Shown piece after piece: positions 48,436 through 61,384 of a stretch of DNA of 64,000 bases. The stretch covers positions 21,054,873 to 21,118,872 of the forward strand of contig JABBOT010000003.1 of the NCBI GenBank assembly GCA_016165875.1, given 5' to 3'. The translations under genes were made by a program, and so were the position numbers. The stretch comes from Acanthopleura granulata (Eukaryota; Mollusca; Polyplacophora; Chitonida; Chitonidae). The notes below the pieces were generated by a model. The model ran no database searches, was not told where the DNA came from, and worked only from the letters and a program-made list of their open reading frames with translations. Each line of letters opens with the position of its first letter. Position 1 is the first letter of the stretch.

Positions 48436-48570
48436 TTTGTTCATTTATTTGTTTATTTTATTGCTGTTTATGGCCATCCTCAAGAACACTTTAAATGATA
48501 CCTTTATACGAAACAGTTTTAAGGGTGTAGGGAACCAGACTGCCCGGTGTAAAACACGGACCTTTGACAA
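48436..48570 (-). mobile_element. SINE-like fragment, degenerate
   Basis: TTTATTTGTTTATTTTATTG, then CCTCAAGAACACTTTAAATG, GGAACCAGACTGCCCGGTG and ACGGACCTTTGACAATGACTG follow the layout of the SINE 3' core in reverse, but are heavily diverged or from a sister family. Confidence 0.5.
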
Positions 48571-51399
48571 TGACTGTGACAATGAAAAAGACCTTTTTTT
48601 CTCCGTATGCAATGTCATATATAGACTTTTGCACAGGTCTTGAACATTGTCCCGTTTTGTTTTCCTGTTTGGAACTGTTCGCTTTGTGCTTCATTGTTAG
48701 CATTAAAGTTCTTGAAGCTATAGGATATGGCCAGATTTAATCGTGCTATTAGGTATCGTAGTCTTATTTAACAGCCTCGTTGCTGTGTGATGTAACGGAC
48801 ATATGTTTAGATTGTATCCCAAGCCCTGCTAACATCTGGAATAAGATGGTATGCTGATCCTTTCAGCAAAGCAAGCAGCGGGGTTCATCGTGTATCCTAC
48901 ATGTAACACGTTCGTGTTACAATGTATATTAATGCCAAACGTCCTCTCCGGAGCGAATGCACGAAAGACTTGATGAAATGATTGGGGTTTAACATGACAC
49001 TGGCAGTATTTCAGCAATGTGACGGCGAGAACCTGTGAGAAACAGGAGACACAGCTTTCGCCATGAGAATGATAGGATCCATAATCATAATGATAAGACA
49101 CATAATCATAACACATGAGAGCAAACGCTCTGGAAAAATTAGTTAATGTTGCAAAACTACATTAAATATACATATATATTTATATACCATCTCGTGATAT
49201 GGTAAAAACGCTTATTTTTGGACCATAGCAGTTTAAAATGGTTCCAGGTAATAAATAACAAGTGCGCCATACTTTTGTTTATCTCACTTGTCTTGAAAAT
49301 AAGCACTTTAATTACTGAATATTTCAAACTTTCCAAAAAAATCCCCCCAAAACATAGTTTCGTGAAATCGACCCCTGGACTCCTACTTCACGCTGTACTC
49401 ACTTACATTACAATGATGACATTTACAGCTGATCAAAGCTCACCATTCTTTCATTAATATCGCATGTTTGTTTTCATCATATCGAAGCAGAATTGCAGTA
49501 CATATACATTAGCTGAACAAATCATCTGCAAAAACTGATCTACATATGTATCGCTCACATTATAAAACAATCACCGATAAAGCAACTGTGCAGAAACATC
49601 AAGCTGAGCAAGCGAAAACGACCCCTCATCAAAGGGTTTTTTTAACCATCAAACTAATCAACATTAGATAACTAACGGCTAGGTCACTATTCTGCTCACA
49701 AAAGTGTAAAAGTCAAATACCATCACTGTATAAGTTTATTAAAAACTACTTCTCGGAAGGAGGGGGGTGGGAGTCTTTTCGTTTATAGGAACACTCGCAG
49801 TGCATTGCATCACTTAACCACATCAACTTGCTAATGGTGTATTTAATGGTCCATACTGGGTCCTCGCTATTTATAGTGATATAAACAGCACCTTTACATA
49901 ATATAACCCCCTATAACATGACACTCTTTGCTGCAGATATATGTGCGCAAATCTGGTTTCAATATTGATCAAATACAAGATGCTGTGATTCAAATCGGCA
50001 ATTATGGATGGTACATTAAGTAACTCTTACTCGAAACATAATTTAAAAATACAGCATGGCTACATGAAGTTTGTGCTCTTCAGGGGAGGGAGTGGGGTAG
50101 ATTCTAGTGTAGGTTAGCCGTCTCATGTAATGCACCGCAAAGTCAAAACAAGCAGTGGGGTAGGGCCTAGTGTAAGTTAGCCTTTTGATATTGTGCCCCA
50201 CATGGTCAACCTAATAAATGTGTATACCACGCTTGTTGGGTGTATATTAAATGAGCGTCCTGTTTCCTTGTGTTCCCAACAAAACCCGAACATCTGGAAA
50301 TAAATATAAAGGAATTCTGGTTATTATTGGATAATATTCCTGTAAACCCAGTTCAATGGGCCCCAAATTGTATCTTCCTTTATTTCCTCTTCGCTGCCTA
50401 TGAATTAACTGAAATAAATAGGTGTGCGATTCCTCAAAATAATTACAATTGTATAAATGTGATCGAGATATAAAGAATGTTTACGGTACATCAAGATACA
50501 TGTAATATGTCCCCAAAACACCAATGTCGTGCAGCTGTCATCCAGGACAAGTGAATAAATCTTAGTTGTATGAATTTCGAAATTTTCATTAAAACTTGAA
50601 ATAAATCGCGATTAAAACTTGTCAGTGTGTCACCATATATACTAGACGAACCAAAGCGCGATTAAGACTCGTCGGTAATATCGTTTCCTTTACTGGATGT
50701 ATACGTAGTATTGAATATTGACAGCTATGGTTCATTTATGTATAATATTGGTCTGTTTTTGGAAACAGTATATATACCATTATTATTATGGAAGTAGTTT
50801 TTAAGAACACAAATCAGGGACAACTTGCACGAAGTGGCGGTCCCTTGTAAATAAAATGCCGTCACGTATTAGAAACATATGTTACCATGTTATTCACGAT
50901 CAACTTGGGCTATTGTCGCTTTTGCGAGAGGCAACAGGATTATAATGGGCTCGAACATTGTCCATGCGTAACTATAAAAACATTTGCATTGTAAGAGACC
51001 TTATCATTTGACAACAATGACTTTTGTGCAGTAAATCTCGCTAAGATCACGTGTCGGGGTGACATATAGGATTATTATCGATCCATACCCGAGAGGACCC
51101 TGTATGGTACCGATAGTGATGCAGCTGCGCAGTGCAATCAACGTGTGACTGGTAGAGTTCACAATAAAATCTGAACTAATTCCTCTGCACACATAGAAAA
51201 AACGGGGATCGATTGTACTACAGTTTTGAAATATTATCTCTGTATTTATTGCCAGCTGTAACTGTGTTTATTTCTTCAAGAAAGGGGTATATTACCCCTT
51301 TGTGAAAGTGTGACAGCGGACCGATTGATGAGTAGAGGATATTAGAATCCATGCACAGCGTCTCGCGAGTTGGCCGCGGAGGTCCTGCTTTTTTCCGCA
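48571..51399. other. Intergenic, no gene recognised
   Basis: Two short diverged direct repeats are visible: AGTGGGGTAG...CTAGTGTA at about 50092 and 50155, and GCGATTAA...ACT near 50608 and 50658. No coding signal. Confidence 0.45.
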
Positions 51400-51468
51400 A
51401 GTATATTTATTTGATTTATTTATTTGATTGGTGTTTTACGCCGTGCTTAAGAATATTTCACTTATACT
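51400..51468 (-). mobile_element. SINE family A, 3' tail
   Basis: TTTATTTGATTGGTGTTTTA, CGCCGTGCTTAAGAATATTT and CACTTATACTG are the reverse of the SINE tail; the body is missing. Confidence 0.85.
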
Positions 51469-51959
51469 GACTTGGTGCATGACTAGCGTGACATTTCATA
51501 TCACAGCAAATCTTCAAACCTTACGGAAGTGATCAGCCTCACTCCACAGATGATTTGACATTTACCTTAGTAACCTGGGGTCATTGCGCATAAGGGTTTA
51601 CTTTAACTCCTGGTTAAGGAATTGATTTTGAAGCAGAAAGTTGCCCTCTCCTTCTCTCTGCAACAGTTTCAAATGAACTCAAAAAGACAAGAATTAAACA
51701 TGACACAATCAAGATGAAGAGAACAGCTGCACGGTACAGTACTGACCACCAAACATGTCAGCTCACGACTTCACCACTTTCACAAAACTTCATTATTCAA
51801 TTTTCATAGCTTTTTTTTTGGTGTGGCCTTGTGCATTATAACCCAGACAACGGCATTTATGAAACAAAATTATGGGAAATTAAATTTACGATTTTTTGAG
51901 GTGTGGTCCATGAAAAATATTGCCTTTTATGTTAAAAAAATACTCAGGCTAACCCAGTT

Positions 51960-52260
51960 AGTATGATCTTTAGCATCAAAAAGTAGGTCAGGGGTCAGAC
52001 AAGGCCATTCAATTGCAATAAGGGCAAGGGAACCTCATGGAGAAATAGTTTCCGAATTTTGATTACAATCCTTCAAGTAGTTTAAAAGTTAAGGTATTGT
52101 GTAAACAGAACTAACCAAGCCGATTAACATGATCTTTTACATAAGAAAGCAGACCAAAGGAGAAGTTTCAAAATGTAATCAGTCCCGGGGAACCTCGTAG
52201 AGAGTATCATTTAAAGAAAATCGGTCGAGTGGTTTCGCAGACATTTGTATAGAATGAGTT
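51960..52260. repeat. Diverged tandem repeat, about 170-bp unit
   Basis: Two related segments share AGTATGATCTTTAGCAT or TTAACATGATCTTTTACAT, then GGGGAACCTC or GGGAACCTCATGGAG, then a ...TTCAAGTAG or TCGAGTGG tail. Copies are strongly diverged and no function is evident. Confidence 0.5.
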
Positions 52261-55200
52261 CTGACCTCAGGAAGTATAGGCCAAAGATCAGCGTTTACTT
52301 GGCTGAGGGGAAATGGTGTTTACAAGGATGTGATGGACATATAGGGAGCAGGACAGCACAAAAATAGAATATTTCTGTTTTTAATGTTGTAAAAAATGAT
52401 GATCACCGTAATATACTCGTAAGGGTAAAAACATTCTTTTCAATGTTTGCCTGACCGAATCACTGTAAATTCCGAGAGATTGTGCCTGCAAAGAACACAA
52501 CAATTATATCGTCAAGAAATGCTCGGAACCGTAGGCTACTTCATGACTTCAGTTGTGCATTCGTTTTCAGACCCCAAAAACTTGTCCTGAAGAATATGCA
52601 TAGACAGATAGAAAAAAATGCCCAAAACGGGAGAAGGTAGATACTTCAGTGCTTGACGCTTGGCAGGAGTTTGTTGAAAAAAAAAAATTCTTTCTGCAAT
52701 CCATCATATTGATACTTTTACTCTTTCAGAAGCCAAATAAGGTTATGAATGACCTTACGATGAAACAGATAAGCTACTTGCTGACCTTCAGAGAAACTAC
52801 GTTATCGTTCCAACAGAAAAGCTTCTAATATTATTATATTTGTGTGGAAGAGTTCTTACCACCACGTACATGTAAAAGCGTTTAACAAGATCACAAAAAC
52901 TGCCGCAACGACAACGTATTCCATCGCCATATACACTCTGAAAGACCTGTCTTTTAAAATGTTTAACATGTTCTTGTTTTAAGACATGAGTTGAACTTTG
53001 TACCACAACTTTACTTTCATTCCAAAAATGCATAAATCACTATAGAAAGCCCCCTTTATCGCTGGGTAATAAATGAGAAAAAAAGAGAAAAAAATTAGGC
53101 GTCGACTGTATATTGAGCATTAAGAACGTGGCCTCACTGAAGAAACAAATCATATGTTGTACAAGGGCATCGTGTCCTCCTAGGAATTATTCACTCTATG
53201 TATACTGGTATTCCCAACAAATAGTTAGCGACCAGAATTTCACCATTAATAAACTGTTTCAGTGTTTACTAAAACTGGTCAACACTACATTAAACGTCAA
53301 AGTCGATAGTCTTCTTCCGTCCCACTTCGTACAGGGGTTACTCTCCTTGTTCATTCAGTTACTGGAATATCTTGTCAGTAAATAAACCTATGTGAAATAT
53401 GTGAAATTTGAGAAAACCAGTTATCCATAGGGTAGCCCTATAGAGGCATTCTAATGGATAGAAGACCAATACTTTTCAGAAATTCATTTGTACTCCTAAG
53501 GACAACAGTTTGAAGTTATTAAAGAGTAATGTTTTATGAATCTCGATTCTTAATTATCATTCACTATAGACAGCACGTTTGTCATTAGTGGTGGTCTATT
53601 GGCTTGTCTAGTGCTGTGAAAGAATACATATTCACCTTCAACGGATTTATAGGAAACTAGGCCGTTCAGATCCGACTTGGACTTTCGTCGGAACAAAGAC
53701 CGAAATTGTTTATTGTCACGCCAACTTTGTGACAAAAGGATTGATAAATTCGAATTTGAAACTGTTTATTATATTATGTACCGCTGTCCAAGTATAAGCA
53801 TAATTTAGACGACGTGTGCTGTGTGACCATTTCAATCAACTGGATAAGTTATCACTACAAGAACCATTGTGTCAAGGGCATTCCACCGAATTCTGAAATT
53901 CTACGAGTACACGTAGTGCCTGTGAATACATATGGACAGAGCGTCCAAAATCTCTGCTTCGAGACAATGTCGGATTCCGATTAACCTGGGGATAGGGGTA
54001 CTATATGCAACGTGTTGAATAAGATCCTGATGTGGAGTATACTACAAACAGTTGCAATTTAAGCGTATCTGAGATACATATTTTGATTCACGACAACTTA
54101 TAAATTGGTATGGAATACACGTTGTGGATAGTGATTAAATTTATGAGCCCAGAACACTCAATGCGTCTTTCCGACATAATCGAAAGCTGATTGCTTCCCT
54201 TGACATGAATCCGGCTGAGCTAATTTCTTACACACTTCCTTAGCTCTTTAGTGGTTTGTGCTGATCGTTTTTTTGAAAATTGGCCTAGTGATTATCGTCT
54301 AATATCCTGTTTTGACACCATGATCCCTGTCTTAATTTTGGGAATGTTTATTATGTTTAATAATTGTGTATATTATGTGTACAATCTGCAAAATTTATGA
54401 TATATCCCTAAGGACTTCGTCTCTCTCACCACCCAAACCCATCGCCCCAACATTGGCACCTACAATCCTTTCCTATGTCTACTGAGCTTCATTTTTAAAT
54501 TGAAGAAGACCGAACCTCCTCTCCGGATAGCATTATCGCCTAATAATAACATTCACATCGTTTAGTGAAACAGGACCCGCGTATTCAATCTGCGTGGCCG
54601 GACTCTGGTCAAGTCAGACCAGCTGTGTATGTCCCGTGGGTCAGGAATAAGAAAAAAAAACGATAGGTGATCTGTCCATATATCTGTATTTTTGGCTGAA
54701 CTGCTGACTATACACTGTATAAAATTTCTATGTAGGTACAGGCACAATACTTGACTGTTTACTACTGTAACAGAAAATAGTACGGTAAATATTGTACAAA
54801 GACAAATGAAGTCGATCTGCAAAATATGTTGAGACAAGAGATGATGTAGTGATTTTACAACAAGTTATACCTATGTACATGTAAGTACGCAGTTGGCTGC
54901 AATTTTATTGTCAGGAGAAAGCAACTATATAATTGTATAGAAAAATTCGATATCGTTCAGACAGCCATCAAATTTTACGGTAAATTAAAGTACGAATTTA
55001 TTATTCCAGCGTAATTTCCATGCACCTTGTAGCCTCTTCCAAGTATACGGGTATACTAACAGATTCATTGAGTTCGCGTCATGCTACCGATGAACATGTA
55101 TATGCTTGCATGGCGGAATACGTGTTAGCTTGTTTCAAATCCAGTGTTCTATATGCATACACGTGTGGATACTATGAAGGTATTTCTGCCAGTGTTGTAT

Positions 55201-55607
55201 GTAATTCAACACACGTCGGTATCCATGGGAGTGAGCAAATAGAAAAGTTACGTGTATAGCTAAATGGCTTCGGTCGGATCACTGCTTCTGTTGTTTGCCC
55301 CGCCGTGTCAGACATGATGGACAACCTGTCATCCGTTTGCCTTTAGGTATGCAAGGTGGAAGAAGATTTATTGAAGCATCTTTTCAATTCAGATATATCT
55401 CCTGCATATGTATTGGCCAATAGATATTCTTTGCTTCTGACGCCTATTTTTGCCATTCAGTTTGCCATTCACAGTGGACTACATAATCACGCGACTCCAG
55501 CTATTATCTGGCAGGTAAGTGAAGCTGAACCGGATCCTGGTTCGATATTCACGGGTGTGTGTTTATATTGTCAGTGCTGAATAAGACCGGCATATAACAT
55601 CGCATTA
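52261..55607. other. Intergenic, no gene recognised
   Basis: ORFs of 60-91 codons lack motifs and splice framing. Confidence 0.45.
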
Positions 55608-55650
55608 CATTCTTGAGTACGGAGTAAAACCCCAATTAAATAAAATAAAT
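55608..55650 (+). mobile_element. SINE family A, extreme 3' tail
   Basis: ATTCTTGAGTACGGAGTAAA followed by CCCCAATTAAATAAAATAAA. Only the last 40 bases are recognisable. Confidence 0.7.
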
Positions 55651-57807
55651 ACAACGCACCTATATATAGTGTACAGTAAGTCAAGCCTGTTATATGAATC
55701 AGGCGAGGTCTTTGAGGTTATTGGAAGCTTCGCACTGATTGGGCTAGCAGATCTAAGTAGCGGTAACATGATTGGACTAGATTAGAGGAATGTAGCTAGT
55801 TTGCTAAGGGTAAGGATTATGCGTCAGAACTTTTGAATTTGCAACATCCCATTTGCTGGGGATTTTGCAACATCCACATGTGTGGATCACGGTTACTGTT
55901 ATGTGAGGGAGTGCCTTCTCCAGCGCAGGGGTGACTGGGGTACACGATAAATTAACCATTGCTCTTTTGTAACTGCAAGCCACCCACAAATCACAAATAC
56001 AGGTACAGCAGAATACACAGATTAGGCCAGAATTAATTTAGGCGGGAACTGTTCCCAACAGTGGAGTAATATTTGCGTTAGGTCTTTCAACGAACTGTGA
56101 TCTGTATATGTTCATATTTGTGAATGCTAGATTTCTATACGCACTAAGCTTACGCAGCAGTATCCAAAAGGCTGTAGTAACAAACGCTTGGTCATTGAAT
56201 TTTATTCATCCTAACATCAATGAGCTTCAAATTTACTTTGAAAGATGACTTTTGAAGATATCAATATTTCCATTCTTCTCGGTGCTTGGAGGCGACAAAC
56301 TGTTGCCCGTTTCCTCTTGTATGGTTTCCAACGTAGTTGGTTGGAAACAGCTTGCGTTCCACTGGTGTAATCAATGTCATAAGTGGGAGAGTTTACTACC
56401 GACTTGGCCAAAGGCCGTTGGTCTACTCAGGTTTTCTTCCAACCATGATACAATTGAAACAATTAAAATTATATAAACAAGCTGGATTTTTCATGAAACC
56501 GGGAAATGAACTGCTTCGCGGGTCGTCCACCTTGCTCAAATTTATATATTAATTGGTGTAAATCCGCACATGCTGTATAGTTTTGTGGCTTAAATCCCAA
56601 CATTACGGGGTACTTCAAATCCAATGGGTGACATCTGAGAAATCAGACTGAAGGGTTTTAGAATCGACATGTGAGCAGAGTCCTAACTGTAAGCCAATGG
56701 GAACATGTTAGACGTCTGAAGGGTACAGGGGCCAATTAACGTTAGGCAGCATGTGCTTTGTTTGCACTACCTTTACGTGTGTAATTCCGCGGCCTTTCAC
56801 ATAATTTCGTCATAGCTGATATACCGTCCTCGCGTGACAGCATCTGATAATGTTCTGACTAAATGCACTATTGGAAGCCCATGTTTGTACACCTTGAGAT
56901 CTAATGTGTCAAAAACTGCCAAAGATAGAGAAACCAAACTTGACAGTCAAGATACCGCAATGGCGAAAGAGCTTTCGACACTTTCGAGGTTTTGACTGGC
57001 CACACGGTTTGGCGAACCTTAAGAAAACATTTGATACGATCGGGGTGAAATTTTATACACTATTACTACATATGAAGGTCTATTCCCAATAGAAAAAGTT
57101 TTGAATTCCACATGCGAATAAGTTCTCCCCTAGGACGGCATGGGCTCCATATTAGAGAGCTAAGAATTGCTCACAGGGTTGTGTTACTTGAGTTTGTTTA
57201 CATTGTTGTACACAAAAAATCCTGCACGCTGATCATGACAGTATTTAAAACCAATCAAAGTCCCAGTTTTTCAGTCACACCATGGGGTCATGTTTTAAAA
57301 TTTTCAGTGCAGCAGTCTACTCAGTGTCATGTTTCCAGATATTGACACTGTGATATAAACATGACTAATTGCTGTTTACAGTAATTCATTGAGAAGCGAT
57401 AACATCACAGTGATGGGCCTAATAATGACTTGAACCAATAAAACCTTGAAACAACCTTTTAAGCTGAAGAGCAAATTGGATATCATTATGGCAATGGCCT
57501 TGTCGCGTGCAACACACTGCCAACTTCAGAGAGCTTAGTAAACATGTATAGTGTTAATTGTAGTACACAATAAAGCCTTTACTGGATGACCATAAGCAAC
57601 TTCAGTTATCTACAGATGCAGTTTCATCGCGTCAAAAAATCCACTGAACTAATCTGAAACCTTAGTAAAATACTGTGGATCTGTCCAACACTGAAGTCAT
57701 TTTCACTTTACTCTCATGATTACGTTATGTTATTCAAAGCCGGTATTCAAACATAGGATTGTCTGCATTTCTTCAGGCACAGACAATGTCCCAGGACATG
57801 TCCAATA
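55651..57807. other. Intergenic plus NIFK 3' UTR
   Basis: No ORF with recognisable features. The part next to 57808 is presumably the NIFK 3' UTR; no clear AATAAA on the minus strand lies close to the stop. Confidence 0.4.
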
Positions 57808-60385
57808 TCACAGACTCTTCCTCTGGGGCTTTTTCTGCACCTTTGCCTTACTTCTCGCTGGCGTGGTCAGGGAGGCTGTATTTTTTCCTTGGACTCGTGT
57901 GCTCTTCCTAATGCCAGTTCCCACACTCCTGCTTAGGCTGGCCGATTTTGTCTCCTTCAGGCTTTTCCTCCTATGTGCACTGGGTGTTGTGTTTCTGCTG
58001 CTTGGGAAGGATTTCCTTTTGTCCTTTGCCTTCACCAGAGTAACTGGTGAAAACAGTGGCTCATCCTTGGAATGCTCAATTACGGCATTACCCGAAGACT
58101 GATCAATCTGTGTGCTTTTTCTCTTGGTTGCAGGAGTGTTGGAGGAAGACAAAGTGGTGGACTTCACTGTTTGAGGTGGTGTTCGGAAAACAATGTCCTC
58201 CTCTTCACTGTCCTCTAAAAGCACATATTTGTCACTTTTATCAGCCTTGTCACCTTCATCAGCATTTTCATCTAACTTTCTCTTTTTAGCAGACTTCATG
58301 TCAATGGTCTTTTCAACCTGCTCAGAATTCCTCTTGTTATAGGCCTTCATGATATCAGAATTTTCCTACAATAACAAAAACAGTTGATTAATTTGTTAAA
58401 TACAACACTGTAAACTTTTTTCTCTTTCATAAAGTCAGTCTCTTATATGGTTTAAGGAAACCCGAGTGCCCAGAGTAAACCCCTGACCTTTGGCAATTTA
58501 ACACTGAACATTTCAATGCGTGATGTAGAGACTTACTGAAGATAAGAGATCTTCCAGAAACTGCAACACAGGACTGGGAAAACAGTTCTACAGGTGCCAA
58601 TGAATGCTACGAATTCCATGTCTGAGACCACAAAGTTAAAGAATGATGTAAGGTTAATTAATCTTAATATACAGTTGGCCAAAGATTTCCAACGTACCAC
58701 AGAATGAAACTCTTAAATCCTCTATACTCATCCATGAACCAGTTTTGTGCGACAATACTCACAGTACATTACATAAAACAAACAAACATCTGAAGATCAT
58801 AGTCTGTGATCTGAAGTGTGAACAACTTTTACATCACACAAAGTACTCACCAAGGACTCTAGTTTGTAATCTATGCCAAGCTCTGCCAGTTTGGCCATTT
58901 TCTTTTGGTATTTCTGCACAAAATTCAGCTGGTTTTTCTTCTCAACATCGTCAGATTTGATTCTGTTGTGTCTGTCGATGGCCAACAGGTGACTTTTGGG
59001 CATGGAGAATGGCCTGTTGGAGCCTTTGAAGGTGTCTGGGTGAACCTTGTCCTGAGGCAGGTATTCACCTACAAGATGTACATAAAAATACACAGGATGT
59101 ACACATACATACAAGATATATAATGTACACAAATAAAGGACATACAGAAACATACACGATATCAAAACATATGGGACAACATCAAACAGAGAGTATTTAT
59201 TTATTTATTTATTTGACTTCATTTGAGTTTTATGCCGTACTCAAGAATATTTCACTTATATGAAGGCAGCCAATAACAAGGTAGGAGAAAACCAGGCAGA
59301 GCCCAGGGGAAACCCACGACGACCTGCAGGTTGCTGGCAGACCTTCCCAGGTACAGGCGGAGAGGAAGTCAGCATTAAATGCACTTAAACTCACAGCGAT
59401 TGCATCGGTGGGAAGCTTCTGGGTCATTCAGCTGTGCTAGCGTGCTAACCAATTGAGCCATGGAGGCCTCCAAACATAGAGTGTTCATATCAAATCAGAC
59501 AGTCACGTATTTATTTATTTATTTGATTGTATATTTCACAGGAGAATATTTCTTTTCATGAAAATGAGCAGCATTATGGTGGGACAAAACCATTCATAGC
59601 CCAGGGGAAACCATCCACAGGTTGCTGACAGATCTTCCCACGTACAGCTGAATACGAAGCCAGCTTGAGGTGAACTTGAACTCACAGCCACCACATTTGT
59701 GAGAGGTCCCTGGGTCACTGCTTGAGTTAAACCCGTCCGCCACGGATGTCTGCTGTACATATCAAATATACAGGGTGTACACATCAAACATATGGTGATG
59801 TAAAAATCAAATATAAACTGGTACACACTCCAAGCGTACAGTGTACACATCAAACACAGTGTACACATCAACCATACACCATACAGTGTATACATCAGCC
59901 ATACAGTGTACACATCAAACATAGTGTGCACAACAAACATACAGTGTACACATCAAACATACAGTGTACACATCAAACATACAGTGTGCACAACAAATGC
60001 TTGGAGATCAGATGGGCTTTAAAATACATTCAGATAATCACGCAAAACAATCTACCATACTTCAAAATGAATTGAGAGCATAATATAAAATAGCTTTTGA
60101 TCATGGCCCAGAACAAGTATCGATTATATTACAGTACAACTTTTTATCATAATCCACTGTAACCTCAAACCATGACCCACGTGTGCCTTTCATCACATCA
60201 CAAACTGACAACTGTATCTTTGTACACATCAAAATGAAGCCATTACTCATGTAACGTAAACTAGTTTGAATCTTACATTTGAGCAGTCTCTCAAACATCA
60301 AGTAGTTGTTCATGGTGTCTGCTACAATCTTTGCCACCTCTTCACATTGGAACTCCACAAAGCCATAGCCCTTGACGTGGCCTGT
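57808..60385 (-). CDS. NIFK: NIFK, Ki-67 FHA-interacting nucleolar RRM protein (3' exons)
   Basis: Three minus-strand exons join in phase: 60385-60277, 59068-58851 and 58365-57808 (TGA 57810-57808), each with AG/GT borders. Exon one gives [12 protein letters not shown] (RRM RNP1 motif) then [21 protein letters not shown], very close to NIFK. Exon two continues [16 protein letters not shown] and ends [18 protein letters not shown], matching the family's linker. The last exon is low-complexity, Lys/Ser-rich and acidic ([27 protein letters not shown]) and ends in a basic tail. In vertebrates, phosphorylated TP sites here bind the Ki-67 FHA domain, and NIFK acts in the nucleolus in pre-rRNA processing. 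The visible part is 294 residues. The RNP2 half of the RRM and the N-terminus are not found up to 64000, so they are probably outside. The tail is longer than in human NIFK. Confidence 0.93.
59196..59471 (-). mobile_element. SINE family A, full length, in NIFK intron
   Basis: (ATTT)n, then GCCGTACTCAAGAATATTTC, AGGTTGCTGGCAGACCTTCC, AACTCACAGCGATTGCATC, and a tRNA-like head read in reverse as AGCGTGCTAACCAATTGAGCC then ATGGAGGCCTCC. On its own strand the A box is TGGCTCAATTGGTTAGCACG, a good Pol III internal promoter match. Confidence 0.92.
59509..59751 (-). mobile_element. SINE family A, diverged copy
   Basis: (TTTA)n, AGCAGCATTATGGTGGGAC, CCATCCACAGGTTGCTGAC, GAACTTGAACTCACAGCC and GTGAGAGGTCCCTGGGTCAC; the A-box end is eroded. 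Confidence 0.88.
59752..59998. repeat. 20-bp tandem repeat (ACAGTGTACACATCAAACAT)
   Basis: About twelve units, regular in the right half and interrupted in the left. GTGTAC/GTACAC gives each unit a small palindrome. Both strands stay open, creating spurious ORFs. Confidence 0.88.
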
Positions 60386-60857
60386 CTGTAAATGCATGTA
60401 CAAAGCAAACTTGTCAACATGAAAACCTATTTATCAGAAACATAAACACTGAAGAAGCTAAATAAATGAACATATTTGAATGGAAGTAAATGTACCACAA
60501 CAGCTACTCACAGACACACAATCATGTCCTTCATGTCATTTATCCCTTTCTTTATTATAACGCTTTGTTTAAAAATGGGTCAATCAGTTCCAACATTTTT
60601 CTTGACACAAAATTGGAGAAATGATGTCATTCCACCCTCAATATAGGAAAATAAAGGAGAATCTAACTAAAATCATCATTTACTTCACTCACTGCAAAAT
60701 ATGAACTTAATTTTCTTGTTGAAGAAATCATCCTTAAAAAGACACATTATTTACCTCCCTTTGGTTATGATTATAAGCTTTTTAAGTTGCTGTCTGTCTG
60801 ACTGACGGTCAGATTGCTGACATCCTATCTTTAAACACTGGGCCGACATTAAATTTT
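60386..60857 (-). other. NIFK intron sequence
   Basis: Lies upstream of the RNP1 exon; no further NIFK exon is recognisable here. Confidence 0.5.
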
Positions 60858-61127
60858 GATTTATTTATTTATTTGATTGGTGTTTTATGCAGTACTCAAG
60901 AATACTGCACTATAATATATTACACGACGCCAGACAGGATTATGGTGGGAGGAAATCAGGCAGAGCCCGGGGGAAACCCAAAACCACCCGCAGGTTGCTG
61001 GCAGACCTTCCCACGTATGGCCAGAGTGAGCCAGCATGAGCTGGTGTTGAACTCACAGTGACCACAATGATGAGAGGCTTCTGGGTCTAGCACTAGCACG
61101 CTAACCAACTGGGCCACAGAGGCCCCT
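60858..61127 (-). mobile_element. SINE family A, full length
   Basis: TTGATTGGTGTTTTATGCAG, then TACTCAAGAATACTGCACTA, GCCCGGGGGAAACCC, GCAGGTTGCTGGCAGACC, TTGAACTCACAGTGACCAC and head GCTAACCAACTGGGCC then ACAGAGGCCCC. On its own strand the A box reads TGGCCCAGTTGG and the B-box region GAGTTCAACACC, so it is tRNA-derived. Confidence 0.93.
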
Positions 61128-61384
61128 GGACATTCAAATAACGAGGTGCCCATACACAGGAGAACACTGACTCTTGGAGGCATGTCACTGTTATTGGAAA
61201 TATGCACTAGTTCGGGCATACCATTTATTCTTGCAATCTGGTGAACTTGATCAGATCTGGTAATCTTGACAGAGAATTGGCAGCAATGAACTGGAGACTG
61301 AATTTGGGACTAAATTTCTGACTTTATGTAATACTGGGTCCGAATTTGAGCACTCCCAGTAAACCACCAACTTCTGCCATGAAC

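Noticed and set aside
55525..55555. GGTTCGAT B-box-like word as a tRNA
   Set aside because: No A box, anticodon stem or acceptor pairing found around it.
57716..58102. 128-codon plus-strand ORF
   Set aside because: Antisense shadow of the NIFK last exon.
61070..61127. tRNA gene
   Set aside because: A- and B-box-like sequences belong to the SINE head; there is no complete cloverleaf.
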